Of a stretch of DNA of 64,000 nt, positions 52,058 to 60,628 are shown piece by piece (within the stretch, counting starts at the first letter, position 1; each line of letters begins with the position of its first letter). The translations under genes were made by a program, and so were the position numbers. A model generated the notes under the pieces. The model ran no database searches. It saw only the letters and a program-made list of their open reading frames with translations, and was not told the origin of the DNA. Origin of the DNA: Bradyrhizobium liaoningense (lineage in GTDB: Bacteria; Pseudomonadota; Alphaproteobacteria; Rhizobiales; Xanthobacteraceae); contig NZ_JAFCJS010000006.1 in NCBI RefSeq assembly GCF_018130825.1, positions 62,001-126,000 of the forward strand, given 5' to 3'.

Positions 52058-52082
52058 GGAACTGAGCTTCCCAGCGCCGGTT
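52058..52082 (+). promoter_or_regulatory. Possible EcfG-type (general stress) promoter
   Basis: GGAAC at 52058-52062 and GGTT at 52079-52082 are 16 bases apart; the EcfG consensus is GGAAC-N16/17-CGTT. One base differs. It lies 36 bases before the DUF1236 gene. Confidence 0.35.
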
Positions 52083-52118
52083 AGTAGCCAAACTTGAACC
52101 GGACAAAGGGAGTGAAGC

Positions 52119-53225
52119 ATGATCCGACTGTTGGCAACAACCGCACTGGGGCTGGTGCTGGCAAGCGCCGCCGTTGCGCAATCGCCTGGCACGAACACGA
52201 AGCCCGAGCAGACGCCGCGATCGCAATCGAATTCCGCCGCGCCGTCCACCACCTCGCCGTCGGGCGCAGCGAATACGCAGCAGCCCACATCGCAACCGCA
52301 GCAATCACCGACGGCGGCGCAGAATACGCAGACCACCACACCTCCGTCAGGGCCCAACGCCGGCTCCGGCACCTCCAATGCTGCCAACAGCACGGATACG
52401 CGACCGCAAAGCGGGACGGCCAACCCGAGCACAACCGGGAACCAGCCTGCGACCCAGCAGAGCGCCAATCCACCGGCAACGAACACGAACCAGGCGCAGG
52501 ATCGGTCCAATCCGCCGTCGAACAACAGCAACCAGGCGCAGCAGGCACCGAGCGGGACCGGGACCAACCAGGCTCAGCAGGCGCCGAATGCGCCGGCCAG
52601 CAATCAGGCGCAGGGTGAGCGGGCGGGAACCAATTCGCAGGCCGCTGCCCAAACTGATGTCAATCTCAACCGCCAGCAGGAGACCAGGATCAGCGCCTCG
52701 ATCTCGCACCTGAACGTGCGGCCGCTCACCAACGTCAATTTCTCGCTGAATGTCGGCACGGTGGTGCCGCGCGACATCCAGCTATCGACGCTGCCGCCCG
52801 ATGTCGTCGAGATCGTGCCGCAATATCGCGGTTACAGCTTCGCGCTGGTGAAGGATCAGATCGTCGTGGTCGATCCTGCGAGCTACAAGATCGTGACGGT
52901 CCTTCCATATTCCGGGCAGTCGACCGCGACGACGACCACGCGCGAGCGCAGCTCCAGCAAGTTCTCGGATCGCGATCGCGAGGTGATCCGCAAGCATGCG
53001 AAGTCCCGCACCGAAGGACGGAGTGAGGCGCGGACCACCGGCAGTACCGCACGGAGCGAGATGCGAGTCGGCGACCGCGTCCCCGAGACTGTCGAGGTCG
53101 AGGAATTCCCGAGCACGGTCTATCGCGACGCGCCAGACCTGCGGGAATATCGCTACATCCATCGCGATACGCGGACCTACGTCATCGAGCCTCGCGAACG
53201 TCTCGTGATCGAGGAGATCGACTAG
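52119..53225 (+). CDS. DUF1236 domain secreted protein
   Basis: The 368-residue protein has a signal peptide (1-20, ending AVAQ) and a long low-complexity region rich in Gln, Asn, Ser, Thr and Pro (about 22-185). Two DUF1236-like units follow: LPPDVVEIVPQYRGYSFALV (about 225-265) and YRYIHRDTRTYVIEPRERLV at the end. The family is rhizobial, exported and of unknown function; stress-linked expression is plausible given the possible EcfG promoter. AAAGGGAG precedes the ATG. Confidence 0.88.
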   Translation: MIRLLATTALGLVLASAAVAQSPGTNTKPEQTPRSQSNSAAPSTTSPSGAANTQQPTSQPQQSPTAAQNTQTTTPPSGPNAGSGTSNAANSTDTRPQSGTANPSTTGNQPATQQSANPPATNTNQAQDRSNPPSNNSNQAQQAPSGTGTNQAQQAPNAPASNQAQGERAGTNSQAAAQTDVNLNRQQETRISASISHLNVRPLTNVNFSLNVGTVVPRDIQLSTLPPDVVEIVPQYRGYSFALVKDQIVVVDPASYKIVTVLPYSGQSTATTTTRERSSSKFSDRDREVIRKHAKSRTEGRSEARTTGSTARSEMRVGDRVPETVEVEEFPSTVYRDAPDLREYRYIHRDTRTYVIEPRERLVIEEID

Positions 53226-53240
53226 TCCGAAAATCCCGGG

Positions 53241-53262
53241 AAGCCGCTCAATCGAGCGGCTT
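53241..53262. terminator. Bidirectional terminator-like hairpin
   Basis: AAGCCGCTC (53241-53249) and GAGCGGCTT (53254-53262) form a 9-bp stem with an AATC loop between two convergent genes (DUF1236 and lytic transglycosylase). Only a short T-run follows. Confidence 0.6.
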
Positions 53263-53275
53263 TCCGACCCGCGCG

Positions 53276-54238
53276 TCAGCCCGAAGATCGTTCGCGCGTG
53301 GCAAGCCGGATGGCGCGGGCCTTGGCGTTCTTGCCGGCCGCGCGCGCCGCGATCATGCTGCGCGCCTTGCCGCGGGCCGAAGCGCTCTTCCGCAGCAGGG
53401 ATGCGAACCGCTTGCGCGCACGGCTTGCCGAGAGGCGCGCCGCCCCCTGCTCGGCCTTGCGCATGATGGTGATGATCGACGGCGTCAGGTTTACCGGCAC
53501 CCAGACGACGTCCTTCGTCTTGGAGAGGCTGCCGATGCCTTCGCATGGCGCCTCGCGCGGCAGGTCGATCCGGATCGCGAGAGCCTCCGCGCGCTCCGTC
53601 CAGTCCTCAGCTCTGGTGCCGGTGATGATGCGGACATAATCGCGTGTCTCGCGCGGCAGCTCGCTTTCCTTGGCGAGCCATTTCTGGATGCGGCCGGGCC
53701 CTGCGTTGTAGGCGGCCGCCGCGAGACCGAGATTGCCGAAATCGTCGCGGAGCTTGCGCAAGAACTTTGCCGATGCCGGCAAGGCCTTCATGGGATCGAA
53801 GGGATCATCGAGGCCGACTTCGGCGGCCGTCTCCGGCATGAACTGCGCGACGCCCTGCGCACCGGCCGCGCTGACCTCGTTGGAACGGAAGCGGCTTTCC
53901 TGCCAGAGCAGGCGCGCGAAGAACGGCACGGGAATGCCGCTGACCTCAGCCGCTTCCCTCAGCGCGTGACAGAATTGGTCGGTTGGCGAAGCCGGGGCCT
54001 GCACGACGGCTTCGATCGTGAGCGCCGGCTCGATCGTCTCCTCGTAAGCCGCGCGCGCGTTCGCGAGCTCAATGGCCTGCACGCTCGCGAGGAAGAGATC
54101 GACCAGAGGAACCAGTGAGGGGGCGCGATCGGCCTTGGGAGTGGAGTTGTCGAAGCTTGGTGCCTGCCAGGAGGGCGATGAGCCGACGTCGCACATCAGA
54201 ATCAGGAACGCAGCGCAAGCCGCGACGAGAAATCGCAT
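53276..54238 (-). CDS. Lytic transglycosylase (SLT domain)
   Basis: ATG 54238 gives 320 residues with an N-terminal signal (MRFLVAACAAFLILMCDV). The SLT domain (about 95-220) has the catalytic Glu in LLWQESRFRS, then SAAGAQGVAQFMPETAAEVG and AAYNAGPGRIQKWL. It cleaves peptidoglycan glycan strands in the periplasm. The C-terminal 60 residues are very basic (SRARKRFASLLRKSASARGK), perhaps for wall binding. Confidence 0.92.
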   Translation of the reverse strand: MRFLVAACAAFLILMCDVGSSPSWQAPSFDNSTPKADRAPSLVPLVDLFLASVQAIELANARAAYEETIEPALTIEAVVQAPASPTDQFCHALREAAEVSGIPVPFFARLLWQESRFRSNEVSAAGAQGVAQFMPETAAEVGLDDPFDPMKALPASAKFLRKLRDDFGNLGLAAAAYNAGPGRIQKWLAKESELPRETRDYVRIITGTRAEDWTERAEALAIRIDLPREAPCEGIGSLSKTKDVVWVPVNLTPSIITIMRKAEQGAARLSASRARKRFASLLRKSASARGKARSMIAARAAGKNAKARAIRLATRERSSG

Positions 54239-54444
54239 CTCGGAAAGAGTCCTCAAACTGTGGGGGAACAAGCAGCGCGTTGCGCCGCTGACGAGGACTT
54301 CTTTAACCGTAATTGCGGCGAAGCTGCGATTCCAACGGGCGCCCGGTGTTAGTACGGTGTTCCCGCCGCAGAACATGCACCATCGGCCCGCGGATCTTCG
54401 GGAACCGCAGCGCTGTCACGCGTAGTGTGCGCAAACTGCCGCGC

Positions 54445-54720
54445 TTATGTCTTGGGAAAATCCTTGCGCATCGCGATCTCGGCGGCGTCGCCGGGCGACA
54501 GCACGGTCTGATCGAAGGCGGCCTGCGGCTTCGTCATGATGTCGTAGAGCGAAATGCCCTTGATCGGCTTGTCCATCAGCTCGCGGACGCAGTCGGCGAG
54601 CGTGCCGTTGTAGACGAGATAGGGCGGACCCCGATCCTTCTGTCTCTCGCCCTTCAGCGACGGCCACTTCTTCAGTTCGGCCGGCGCGTCATAGGCGATC
54701 GGCGATCCCTCTTTGAACAT
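54445..54720 (-). CDS. Hypothetical protein, 91 residues
   Basis: The product MFKEGSPIAYDAPAELKKW... is soluble, with PPYLVYNGTLADCVRELMDKP in the middle, and has no signal peptide. No named domain is recognised, though such proteins seem conserved in bradyrhizobia. It is preceded by 78 bases and then the VOC-protein gene on the same strand. Confidence 0.6.
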   Translation of the reverse strand: MFKEGSPIAYDAPAELKKWPSLKGERQKDRGPPYLVYNGTLADCVRELMDKPIKGISLYDIMTKPQAAFDQTVLSPGDAAEIAMRKDFPKT

Positions 54721-54798
54721 GCGTTTGGCCCCGGACGGCTTGGACTGCCGGGAATCCTAGCGCCGCCGGGTAAACACACGTTAAAGAATTAGTTCAAA

Positions 54799-55656
54799 TC
54801 AGCCGGCAACGAAGGCGAGCAGGGTGCCGTTGGCCTTGGCCGGCGGCACCACGATTGCGGCCCCGCTTCGTACCGCCGCCGAACCCAGCGCCTGCTCGGT
54901 CGCCGCGAGATCGCCGCTGACGAGCACCAGCGCTGCGCCGCCGCGCTCGGAGAGACCGGCCAGCGGCACGCCGGGATAGCGTTTGCCGAGCTGCTCCAGC
55001 GTCAGATAGACGAAATCGGCACGATCGCCACCTGAGGGCACGGTAACTGCGCCGTCGGCGTCCGGCTTTGGCTCGCGGTCGATCAGCCGGGCGAGGTGGG
55101 CGGCATCCTTCGCCGGCTCCGGCGTTGCGATCAGCGTCTGCTTGATCCGCTTGGCCGCGTTGGCGTGCTTCATCAATTCGGGGATCCACACCGTCTCGCG
55201 CGTCTTGTGCTGGCAGGCGAAGATGCGGACGCCGCCGGGCGCTTCCGCGGTCGGCCACATGAAGGTGCGGAATTTTGCAGCCGAGACCGTTCCGTTCGGC
55301 AGCGTGACAGGCCGCTCGAAATCGGTCGGGCCGATCGGCTCCAGGCCGCGTGCGCGAATCTCCTCGGCGCCTGCGGCGGAATCGACCGCGGTGAAGGCGA
55401 TGCGCTCGATGCCCTCGCCGTGCCTGTCAACGAAGGCGCGGGCCGGCGCGTTGTGCTCGGTTGCCACCAGCACGCCGAGCAGCTCCATATAGTCGGGGTC
55501 GAACATGATGGTGTAGTTGCCGGTGCCCATATGCGCGCTGTGGGTGCCGCGCGGGGAGATGGTGAAGCCGAGCTGCCGGTAATTCTCGGCGGCCTTGTCG
55601 AGGTCTTTCACCATGACCACGGCGTGGTCGATACCGATGACGTTCTTGAGGGCCAC
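54799..55656 (-). CDS. VOC-family (glyoxalase-like) protein
   Basis: I choose GTG 55656 because GGGGAAGAGA lies just before it (the ATG at 55677 overlaps that site). The 285-residue protein starts VALKNVIGIDHAVVMVKDLDKAAENY, the first beta-alpha-beta-beta-beta module of the vicinal-oxygen-chelate fold with a metal-ligand-like His (DHAV). It matches the larger glyoxalase-like domain family with a second degenerate module (about 180-280). Reaction unknown; divalent-metal-dependent isomerase or dioxygenase chemistry is typical. It lies downstream of the PuuD gene on the same strand. Confidence 0.87.
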   Translation of the reverse strand: MALKNVIGIDHAVVMVKDLDKAAENYRQLGFTISPRGTHSAHMGTGNYTIMFDPDYMELLGVLVATEHNAPARAFVDRHGEGIERIAFTAVDSAAGAEEIRARGLEPIGPTDFERPVTLPNGTVSAAKFRTFMWPTAEAPGGVRIFACQHKTRETVWIPELMKHANAAKRIKQTLIATPEPAKDAAHLARLIDREPKPDADGAVTVPSGGDRADFVYLTLEQLGKRYPGVPLAGLSERGGAALVLVSGDLAATEQALGSAAVRSGAAIVVPPAKANGTLLAFVAG

Positions 55657-55819
55657 TGTTCTCTTCCCCGAATGCAAACTGACTTATACAGACTGACTTG
55701 GACCGCTGCGTCAGCGGCCGTCGTCCCTGTCTACGACGGATGGGCGGTCAAGTCATTTTCAAATCGGCGGGAGATGCGGAATTTCATTCCGCGAAATGCG
55801 CGATCGACGCGTGTCGGCC

Positions 55820-57010
55820 TCAGCGGGCCTGCTCGATATAGGCTGCGAGGATGGCGCGCTCCTCGCTGGTCATCTCGGTGATATTGCCAGGCGGCATCGC
55901 GGTGGACCAAGCCGCCACGCGACCGATCAGGCGGATGTTGCGCTGGATGTGCTCGGGCGCATCGAGCAGAATGCCCTTCGGCGCGGTCACGATCCCGGCC
56001 CAGACCGGCTCAGCCGCGTGGCACATGCTGCAACGGGACATCACGATCTCCTCGACATTGGCGAGCGTGGCCGGCGTCGACAATGCGCCCGTCTTCACCT
56101 CGCGCGGGCCGGCAGCGGAGAGGAAGAGGATCGCGATCACGCCCGCTGCGGCGACGCCCCAGACCCACCACGGCGACTGGCGCCCGGCATGGCGCTCGTT
56201 GAAGAAATGGCGGATCACCGGCCCGAGCGCCAGGATGATCGCGACGATGATCCAGTTGAAGCGCGTGGCGTAGAGCAGGGGATAGTGGTTGCTGATCATC
56301 AGCACGACCACGGGGAGCGTCAAATAGTTGTTGTGGACCGAGCGCTCCTTGCTGGTCTTGCCGAGTTTTGGATCAGGCGCCTGTCCCGCGATCAGCGCCG
56401 CCACGATCTTCTTCTGGTTCGGGATGATCAGCGTGAAGACATTGGCGACCATGATGGTGCCGATGATCGCCCCGATCTGATTGAAGGCGCCGCGGCCGCT
56501 CAGCACATGGGTGAAGGCATAAGTGAGCGCGACCAGGAACAGGTAGCCGCCGATGGCGAAGGGCAGCTCGCGCTGGGCGAGCCCGGTGCGGCACGCGGCC
56601 TCATAGAGCAGCCACGCCAGAGCCAGGCTGAAAAAGCTGAACAGGCCGGCCTGAAATGGCGTGAGATCGAGGATCGACTTGTCGACCAGGAACAGGTCGG
56701 CCTCGAGATAATAGACGACGACCATCAGCGCGAAGCCGGACAGCCAGGTGGTGTAGGCCTCCCATTTGAACCAGGTCAGCTCGTTCGGCATCTGGCTGGG
56801 GGCGACCAGATATTTCATGATCCGGTAGAAGCCGCCGCCATGGACCTGCCAGGCCTCGCCCTGCACGCCGTCAGGCAGGTCACCTCTGGGCTTGAGACTG
56901 AGGTCGAGAGCGATGAAATAGAAGGAACTGCCGATCCAGGCGATCGCCGCCACCACATGCAGCCAGCGGAGCAGCAGGCTCGCCCATTCCGATATGATGG
57001 ATCCCCACAT
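55820..57010 (-). CDS. puuD: Urate hydroxylase PuuD, membrane/cytochrome c type
   Basis: ATG 57010 yields 396 residues. An N-terminal integral membrane domain with about eight helices begins LLLRWLHVVAAIAWIGSSFY, and a C-terminal cytochrome c domain carries CSMCH (about residue 344). This arrangement is that of PuuD, which oxidises urate to 5-hydroxyisourate and sends electrons to the respiratory chain. No other purine-degradation gene is in the window. A PQQ-type dehydrogenase gene is divergent, and the shared region 57011-57246 shows no clear operator. Confidence 0.88.
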   Translation of the reverse strand: MWGSIISEWASLLLRWLHVVAAIAWIGSSFYFIALDLSLKPRGDLPDGVQGEAWQVHGGGFYRIMKYLVAPSQMPNELTWFKWEAYTTWLSGFALMVVVYYLEADLFLVDKSILDLTPFQAGLFSFFSLALAWLLYEAACRTGLAQRELPFAIGGYLFLVALTYAFTHVLSGRGAFNQIGAIIGTIMVANVFTLIIPNQKKIVAALIAGQAPDPKLGKTSKERSVHNNYLTLPVVVLMISNHYPLLYATRFNWIIVAIILALGPVIRHFFNERHAGRQSPWWVWGVAAAGVIAILFLSAAGPREVKTGALSTPATLANVEEIVMSRCSMCHAAEPVWAGIVTAPKGILLDAPEHIQRNIRLIGRVAAWSTAMPPGNITEMTSEERAILAAYIEQAR

Positions 57011-57246
57011 GATCACCCCATCAGGTGCGGCATGGATGCCGCAGCTTTGATGACCGCAACCGGCGGCCGCTCCCTTGCAATGTGTTGCACCTATCCGCGG
57101 TGTTTTCCAGTACGATGGATCGTGGCTGATGCACATCGTGCGGGCATGAGCTGATGTGGGATGCGGCAGGCGATTTGCCTGTCGTGGACCATTTGCAGGT
57201 CGATCGAGATTAACGTGCGAGACATGCAGGCCGGGAGGAAGGCGAG

Positions 57247-58578
57247 ATGAAAAGCAGGACATGGACCGCAGCACTGGCCGCGGGATTGCTGGCTGCGGCC
57301 ACAAACGGCGCGCAAGCCGAGCCGGTGCTGCAGGGCAAGGACGCCTATGGCGATTGGCGGGCCGACAAGCCCGGCGCGGTCAGGGTGATCCGGCCGCAGG
57401 ACCTCGCCAGGCCCAATGCGACGCCGTCGGTTGCCAGCTTCTCGCGCGTGGTGCCGCGGCCGTCGCAGGCATCGCTCCAGGTGCCGGCCGGCTTCAAGAT
57501 TGAGCTGTTCGCCGAAGGCTTGCGCGCGCCGCGCATCATCAGGGTCGCGCCGAACGGCGATGTCTTCGTCGCGGAAACGCGGGCCGGCACCATTCGCGTG
57601 CTGCGCACTGGGGAGGGCGGCAAGGTCGCGACCAACGAGGTGTTTGCCAGCGGCTTGAAGCAGCCATTCGGCATCGCCTTCTTTCCAAATGGCGACAACC
57701 CGCAATGGGTCTATGTCGCCAACACCGACAGCGTCGTCCGCTTTCCCTATCAGGCCGGCGATCTCAAGGCGCGCGGCAAGGCGCAGACGATCGTGGCAAG
57801 CCTGCCGCATGACGGCGGCCATTCCACCCGCGACATCGTCTTCACGCCGGATGGCAAGCGCATGCTGGTCTCGGTGGGTTCGCTCAGCAATGTCGCCGAA
57901 GGCATGGGCACGCCGCCGGGCGGGATGGACGCGTGGGCGAAGGCGCAGCCGCTTGGCGCAACGTGGGCGAGCGAGCTCGAGCGCGCCACGGTGCTGGCCT
58001 TCAATCCCGATGGCAAGGAGCGGAAGATCTACGCCACCGGCATCCGCAACTGCGTCGGCCTTGCAATGCAGCCGCAGACAGGCTTGCCCTGGTGCTCGAC
58101 CAACGAACGCGACGGCCTCGGCGACGACCTCGTGCCGGATTACGTGACCAGCGTGAAGGAGGGCGCGTTCTACGGCTGGCCTTGGTTCTATATCGGCAAC
58201 AATGAAGACCCGCGCCATGCCGGCGCGCGGCCCGACCTCAAGGACAAGGTGACGGTCCCCGACGTGCTGATCCAGCCGCACTCGGCCTCGCTCGGCATGA
58301 CGTTCTACGAGGGCACACAGTTTCCATCGGAGTACCAGGGCGACGCCTTCGCCGCCGAGCACGGCTCCTGGAACCGCTCCAAGCGCACCGGTTACAAGGT
58401 GATCCGCATCCGCATGAAGGACGGTAAGCCGACGGGCGAGTATGAGGATTTCGTCACGGGGTTTGTCGTGAGCGACACGGAGGTGTGGGGCAGGCCGGTG
58501 GGTGTGGCAGTTGCCAAGGATGGGTCGTTGCTGATCTCGGAAGATGGCAACGGCACGATCTGGCGGGTGACGCACTGA
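57247..58578 (+). CDS. PQQ-dependent sugar (sorbosone-type) dehydrogenase
   Basis: The 443-residue protein has a signal peptide (1-24, ending AQA). The six-bladed propeller of the soluble glucose/sorbosone dehydrogenase family follows, with VPAGFKIELFAEGLRAPR at the start, HDGGHSTRDIVFTPDGK, and YGWPWFYIG later. It should oxidise an aldose or aldehyde in the periplasm with PQQ. No PQQ-synthesis gene is present here. GGGAGGAAGG precedes the ATG. Confidence 0.9.
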   Translation: MKSRTWTAALAAGLLAAATNGAQAEPVLQGKDAYGDWRADKPGAVRVIRPQDLARPNATPSVASFSRVVPRPSQASLQVPAGFKIELFAEGLRAPRIIRVAPNGDVFVAETRAGTIRVLRTGEGGKVATNEVFASGLKQPFGIAFFPNGDNPQWVYVANTDSVVRFPYQAGDLKARGKAQTIVASLPHDGGHSTRDIVFTPDGKRMLVSVGSLSNVAEGMGTPPGGMDAWAKAQPLGATWASELERATVLAFNPDGKERKIYATGIRNCVGLAMQPQTGLPWCSTNERDGLGDDLVPDYVTSVKEGAFYGWPWFYIGNNEDPRHAGARPDLKDKVTVPDVLIQPHSASLGMTFYEGTQFPSEYQGDAFAAEHGSWNRSKRTGYKVIRIRMKDGKPTGEYEDFVTGFVVSDTEVWGRPVGVAVAKDGSLLISEDGNGTIWRVTH

Positions 58579-58580
58579 TC

Positions 58581-58767
58581 TTACCCTTCCCTGGAGGGGG
58601 AGGGTCGATCGCGCGCAGCGCGAGCGGGGTGGGGTGATCTCTCCACACAGACACTGTTGGACGGGGAGGGACCTTCACCCCACCCCGCTACGCATTGCGC
58701 TACGCTTCATGCGTAGCGACCCACGAGCGAGCTTCGCTCGTCTCGGACCCCTCCAGGGGAGGGTAAG
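58581..58767. repeat. Long inverted-repeat element between convergent genes
   Basis: The ends TTACCCTTCCCTGGAGGGG and CCCCTCCAGGGGAGGGTAAG are inverse of each other. Inside are GCGGGGTGGGGTGA and CACCCCACCCCGC as a second inverse pair. The two halves make a large cruciform-like hairpin of a dispersed bradyrhizobial type, well placed as a terminator for both genes. Confidence 0.7.
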
Positions 58768-58783
58768 AGCAGCGTGCTCGCTT

Positions 58784-59584
58784 CTATCCCCTTCTCACGC
58801 TCGCGCCGCCATCCACCGGCAGTGTCACGCCGGTGATGAAATTCGCCTCATCCGACGCCAGGAACAGCGCGGCGTTCGCGACGTCCCAGCCCGTGCCCAT
58901 CTTCCTGCGCAGCGGCACCTTGCTGTCGCGCTCGGCTTCGACCTCGGCGCGGGTCTTGTGCCATTCGCGGGCGCGGGTATCGACCGCCATCGGTGTGTTC
59001 ATCAGCCCGGGCAGGATGACGTTGGCGCGGATGCTGTATTCGGCGTTCTGGTAGGCGAGCTGTTCGGTGAAGGCGATCATCGCCGACTTCGTCGCCTTGT
59101 AGGCGACATAAGGATACGTCGTGATCGCCGCCATGGAGGAGATGTTGATGATGGCGCCGCTCTTCTGCGCGCGCATGATCGGGATCACCTCTTTCGCCGC
59201 GAGGATGCAGCTCTTCAAATTGATGGCGACGACGCGGTCGAACGCCTCCTCGGTCAGTTGCAGCAATTCGGCATCGCCGCCGGAGAGACTCACGCCGACA
59301 TTGTTGTGCAGCACGTCGATCCGGCCCCAGCGCGTCTGCGCGTCCTTGACCATCGCCTTGATGTCGGCGGACTTGGTCACGTCGGCCTTGAAGGCTGCGG
59401 CGGTGCCGCCTTTCGCGGTGATCATCGCCACCGTTTCCTGCGCCGATTCCAGATGATGGTCGACGCACAGAACCTTCGCGCCTTCGCGCGCGAAGGTCAG
59501 TGCGGTGGCGCGGCCGTTGCCCATCCCTTCGCCGGGGCTTTGCCCGGCCCCGACCAGGATGGCGACCTTGTCGTTCATGCGCAT
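58784..59584 (-). CDS. SDR-family oxidoreductase
   Basis: ATG 59584 has AGGGAGA upstream and gives 266 residues. NAD(P) motif VAILVGAGQSPGEGMGNGRA is a slightly expanded Gly-rich loop. NNVGVS, the catalytic Ser in NISSMAA and YKATK (YxxxK) are all present, so it is a canonical SDR, unlike the one at 50441. VDGGASVRRG ends it. The substrate is unknown. It is divergent from the cyo operon. Confidence 0.9.
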   Translation of the reverse strand: MRMNDKVAILVGAGQSPGEGMGNGRATALTFAREGAKVLCVDHHLESAQETVAMITAKGGTAAAFKADVTKSADIKAMVKDAQTRWGRIDVLHNNVGVSLSGGDAELLQLTEEAFDRVVAINLKSCILAAKEVIPIMRAQKSGAIINISSMAAITTYPYVAYKATKSAMIAFTEQLAYQNAEYSIRANVILPGLMNTPMAVDTRAREWHKTRAEVEAERDSKVPLRRKMGTGWDVANAALFLASDEANFITGVTLPVDGGASVRRG

Positions 59585-59794
59585 GACGCTTTCTCCCTGC
59601 TTTTTCATCACGATAGCACGTGGGAGCAGCGGCAGAAGACCGAACATGCATGGCTGCGTCGCTCCCGCGAAAAGCACCTGCCAGCCATTGGTTTGCTGCT
59701 GCGCAGGAACCGATCTCACGGGATCGCGTTTGTTGCGGAGCCTTTTCCGCGCTAGGTTCTCTCCCGGGGCTTCCCAATCGCCAGTGGCTTGCCG

Positions 59795-60628
59795 ATGAAT
59801 CTGCTCGACCCACAAGGGCCCGTGGCTGCGGCCAACAGCACCATCCTAGTCGATTCCGTCTTCATCATGCTCGTGATCGTGGTCCCGACCATTGTCGCGA
59901 TTCTGGCTTTTGCGTTCTGGTTTCGCGCCTCGAATCCGAAAGCGCGTTACCAGCCTGACTTCGTCTACTCCGGTCGCGTCGAAATGGTGGTGTGGTCGAT
60001 CCCGGCGCTGACCGTCATCCTGCTCGGCGGCGTCGCCTGGATCGGCTCGCACCAGCTCGATCCCGCAGCGCCGGTGCCGGGGACCGGCAGTCCGGTGCGC
60101 ATCCAGGCCGTCTCGCTCGACTGGAAGTGGCTCTTCATCTATCCGGACCAGCGCATCGCGACCGTCAACACGCTGACGGTGCCGGCCGGCGCGGAGCTGA
60201 ATTTCCAGCTGACGTCGTCGAGCGTGATGAACACGTTCTTCATCCCGCAGCTCGGCAGCATGATCTACACCATGAACGGCATGGTGACGCGGCTGAATCT
60301 GCGCGCCGACAACGAGGGCAAGCTTCAGGGCCTCTCCGCGCATTTCTCCGGCGACGGCTTTCCCGACATGATGTTCGACGTCAACGTGATCTCGCCGCTG
60401 GCGTTTCCCGAATGGGTCGCGACCACGGCGAAGAGCGATGCCGTGCTGAACGAGGACAGCTACAAGAAGCTGATGCAGCAGGGCATCGAGCGGGGCCGGC
60501 CGACCTATCGCCTCGAAGACCCCCGCCTGTTCGACCTGATCGCGACCCAGCACATTCCGCCAGGGCCCGGCCCGGAGCTCGCATCCGAGGCCGGGCGGTC
60601 GCACAGTGGAGGCCACGATGCTCGGTAA
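59795..60628 (+). CDS. cyoA: Cytochrome o ubiquinol oxidase subunit II
   Basis: From ATG 59795 (TTG 59789 possible) the protein has 277 residues: two transmembrane helices (about 22-44 and 62-84) and a periplasmic cupredoxin domain. The CuA ligands are absent (MNTFFIPQLGSMIYTMNGM in their place), which marks a quinol rather than cytochrome c oxidase. A stop codon at 59753 prevents a long upstream signal/lipobox, so the start is short for CyoA. It overlaps the cyoB start region by 11 bases. Confidence 0.9.
   Translation: MNLLDPQGPVAAANSTILVDSVFIMLVIVVPTIVAILAFAFWFRASNPKARYQPDFVYSGRVEMVVWSIPALTVILLGGVAWIGSHQLDPAAPVPGTGSPVRIQAVSLDWKWLFIYPDQRIATVNTLTVPAGAELNFQLTSSSVMNTFFIPQLGSMIYTMNGMVTRLNLRADNEGKLQGLSAHFSGDGFPDMMFDVNVISPLAFPEWVATTAKSDAVLNEDSYKKLMQQGIERGRPTYRLEDPRLFDLIATQHIPPGPGPELASEAGRSHSGGHDAR

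Noticed and set aside
52119..52680. Gln/Asn/Pro-rich stretch in the DUF1236 protein as a repeat array or frameshifted gene
   Set aside because: The frame is open throughout with a proper signal peptide and C-terminal domains; low complexity is normal for this family.
59585..59794. FixK/Fnr box (TTGAT-N4-ATCAA) upstream of cyoA
   Set aside because: No acceptable match was found by eye in this region.
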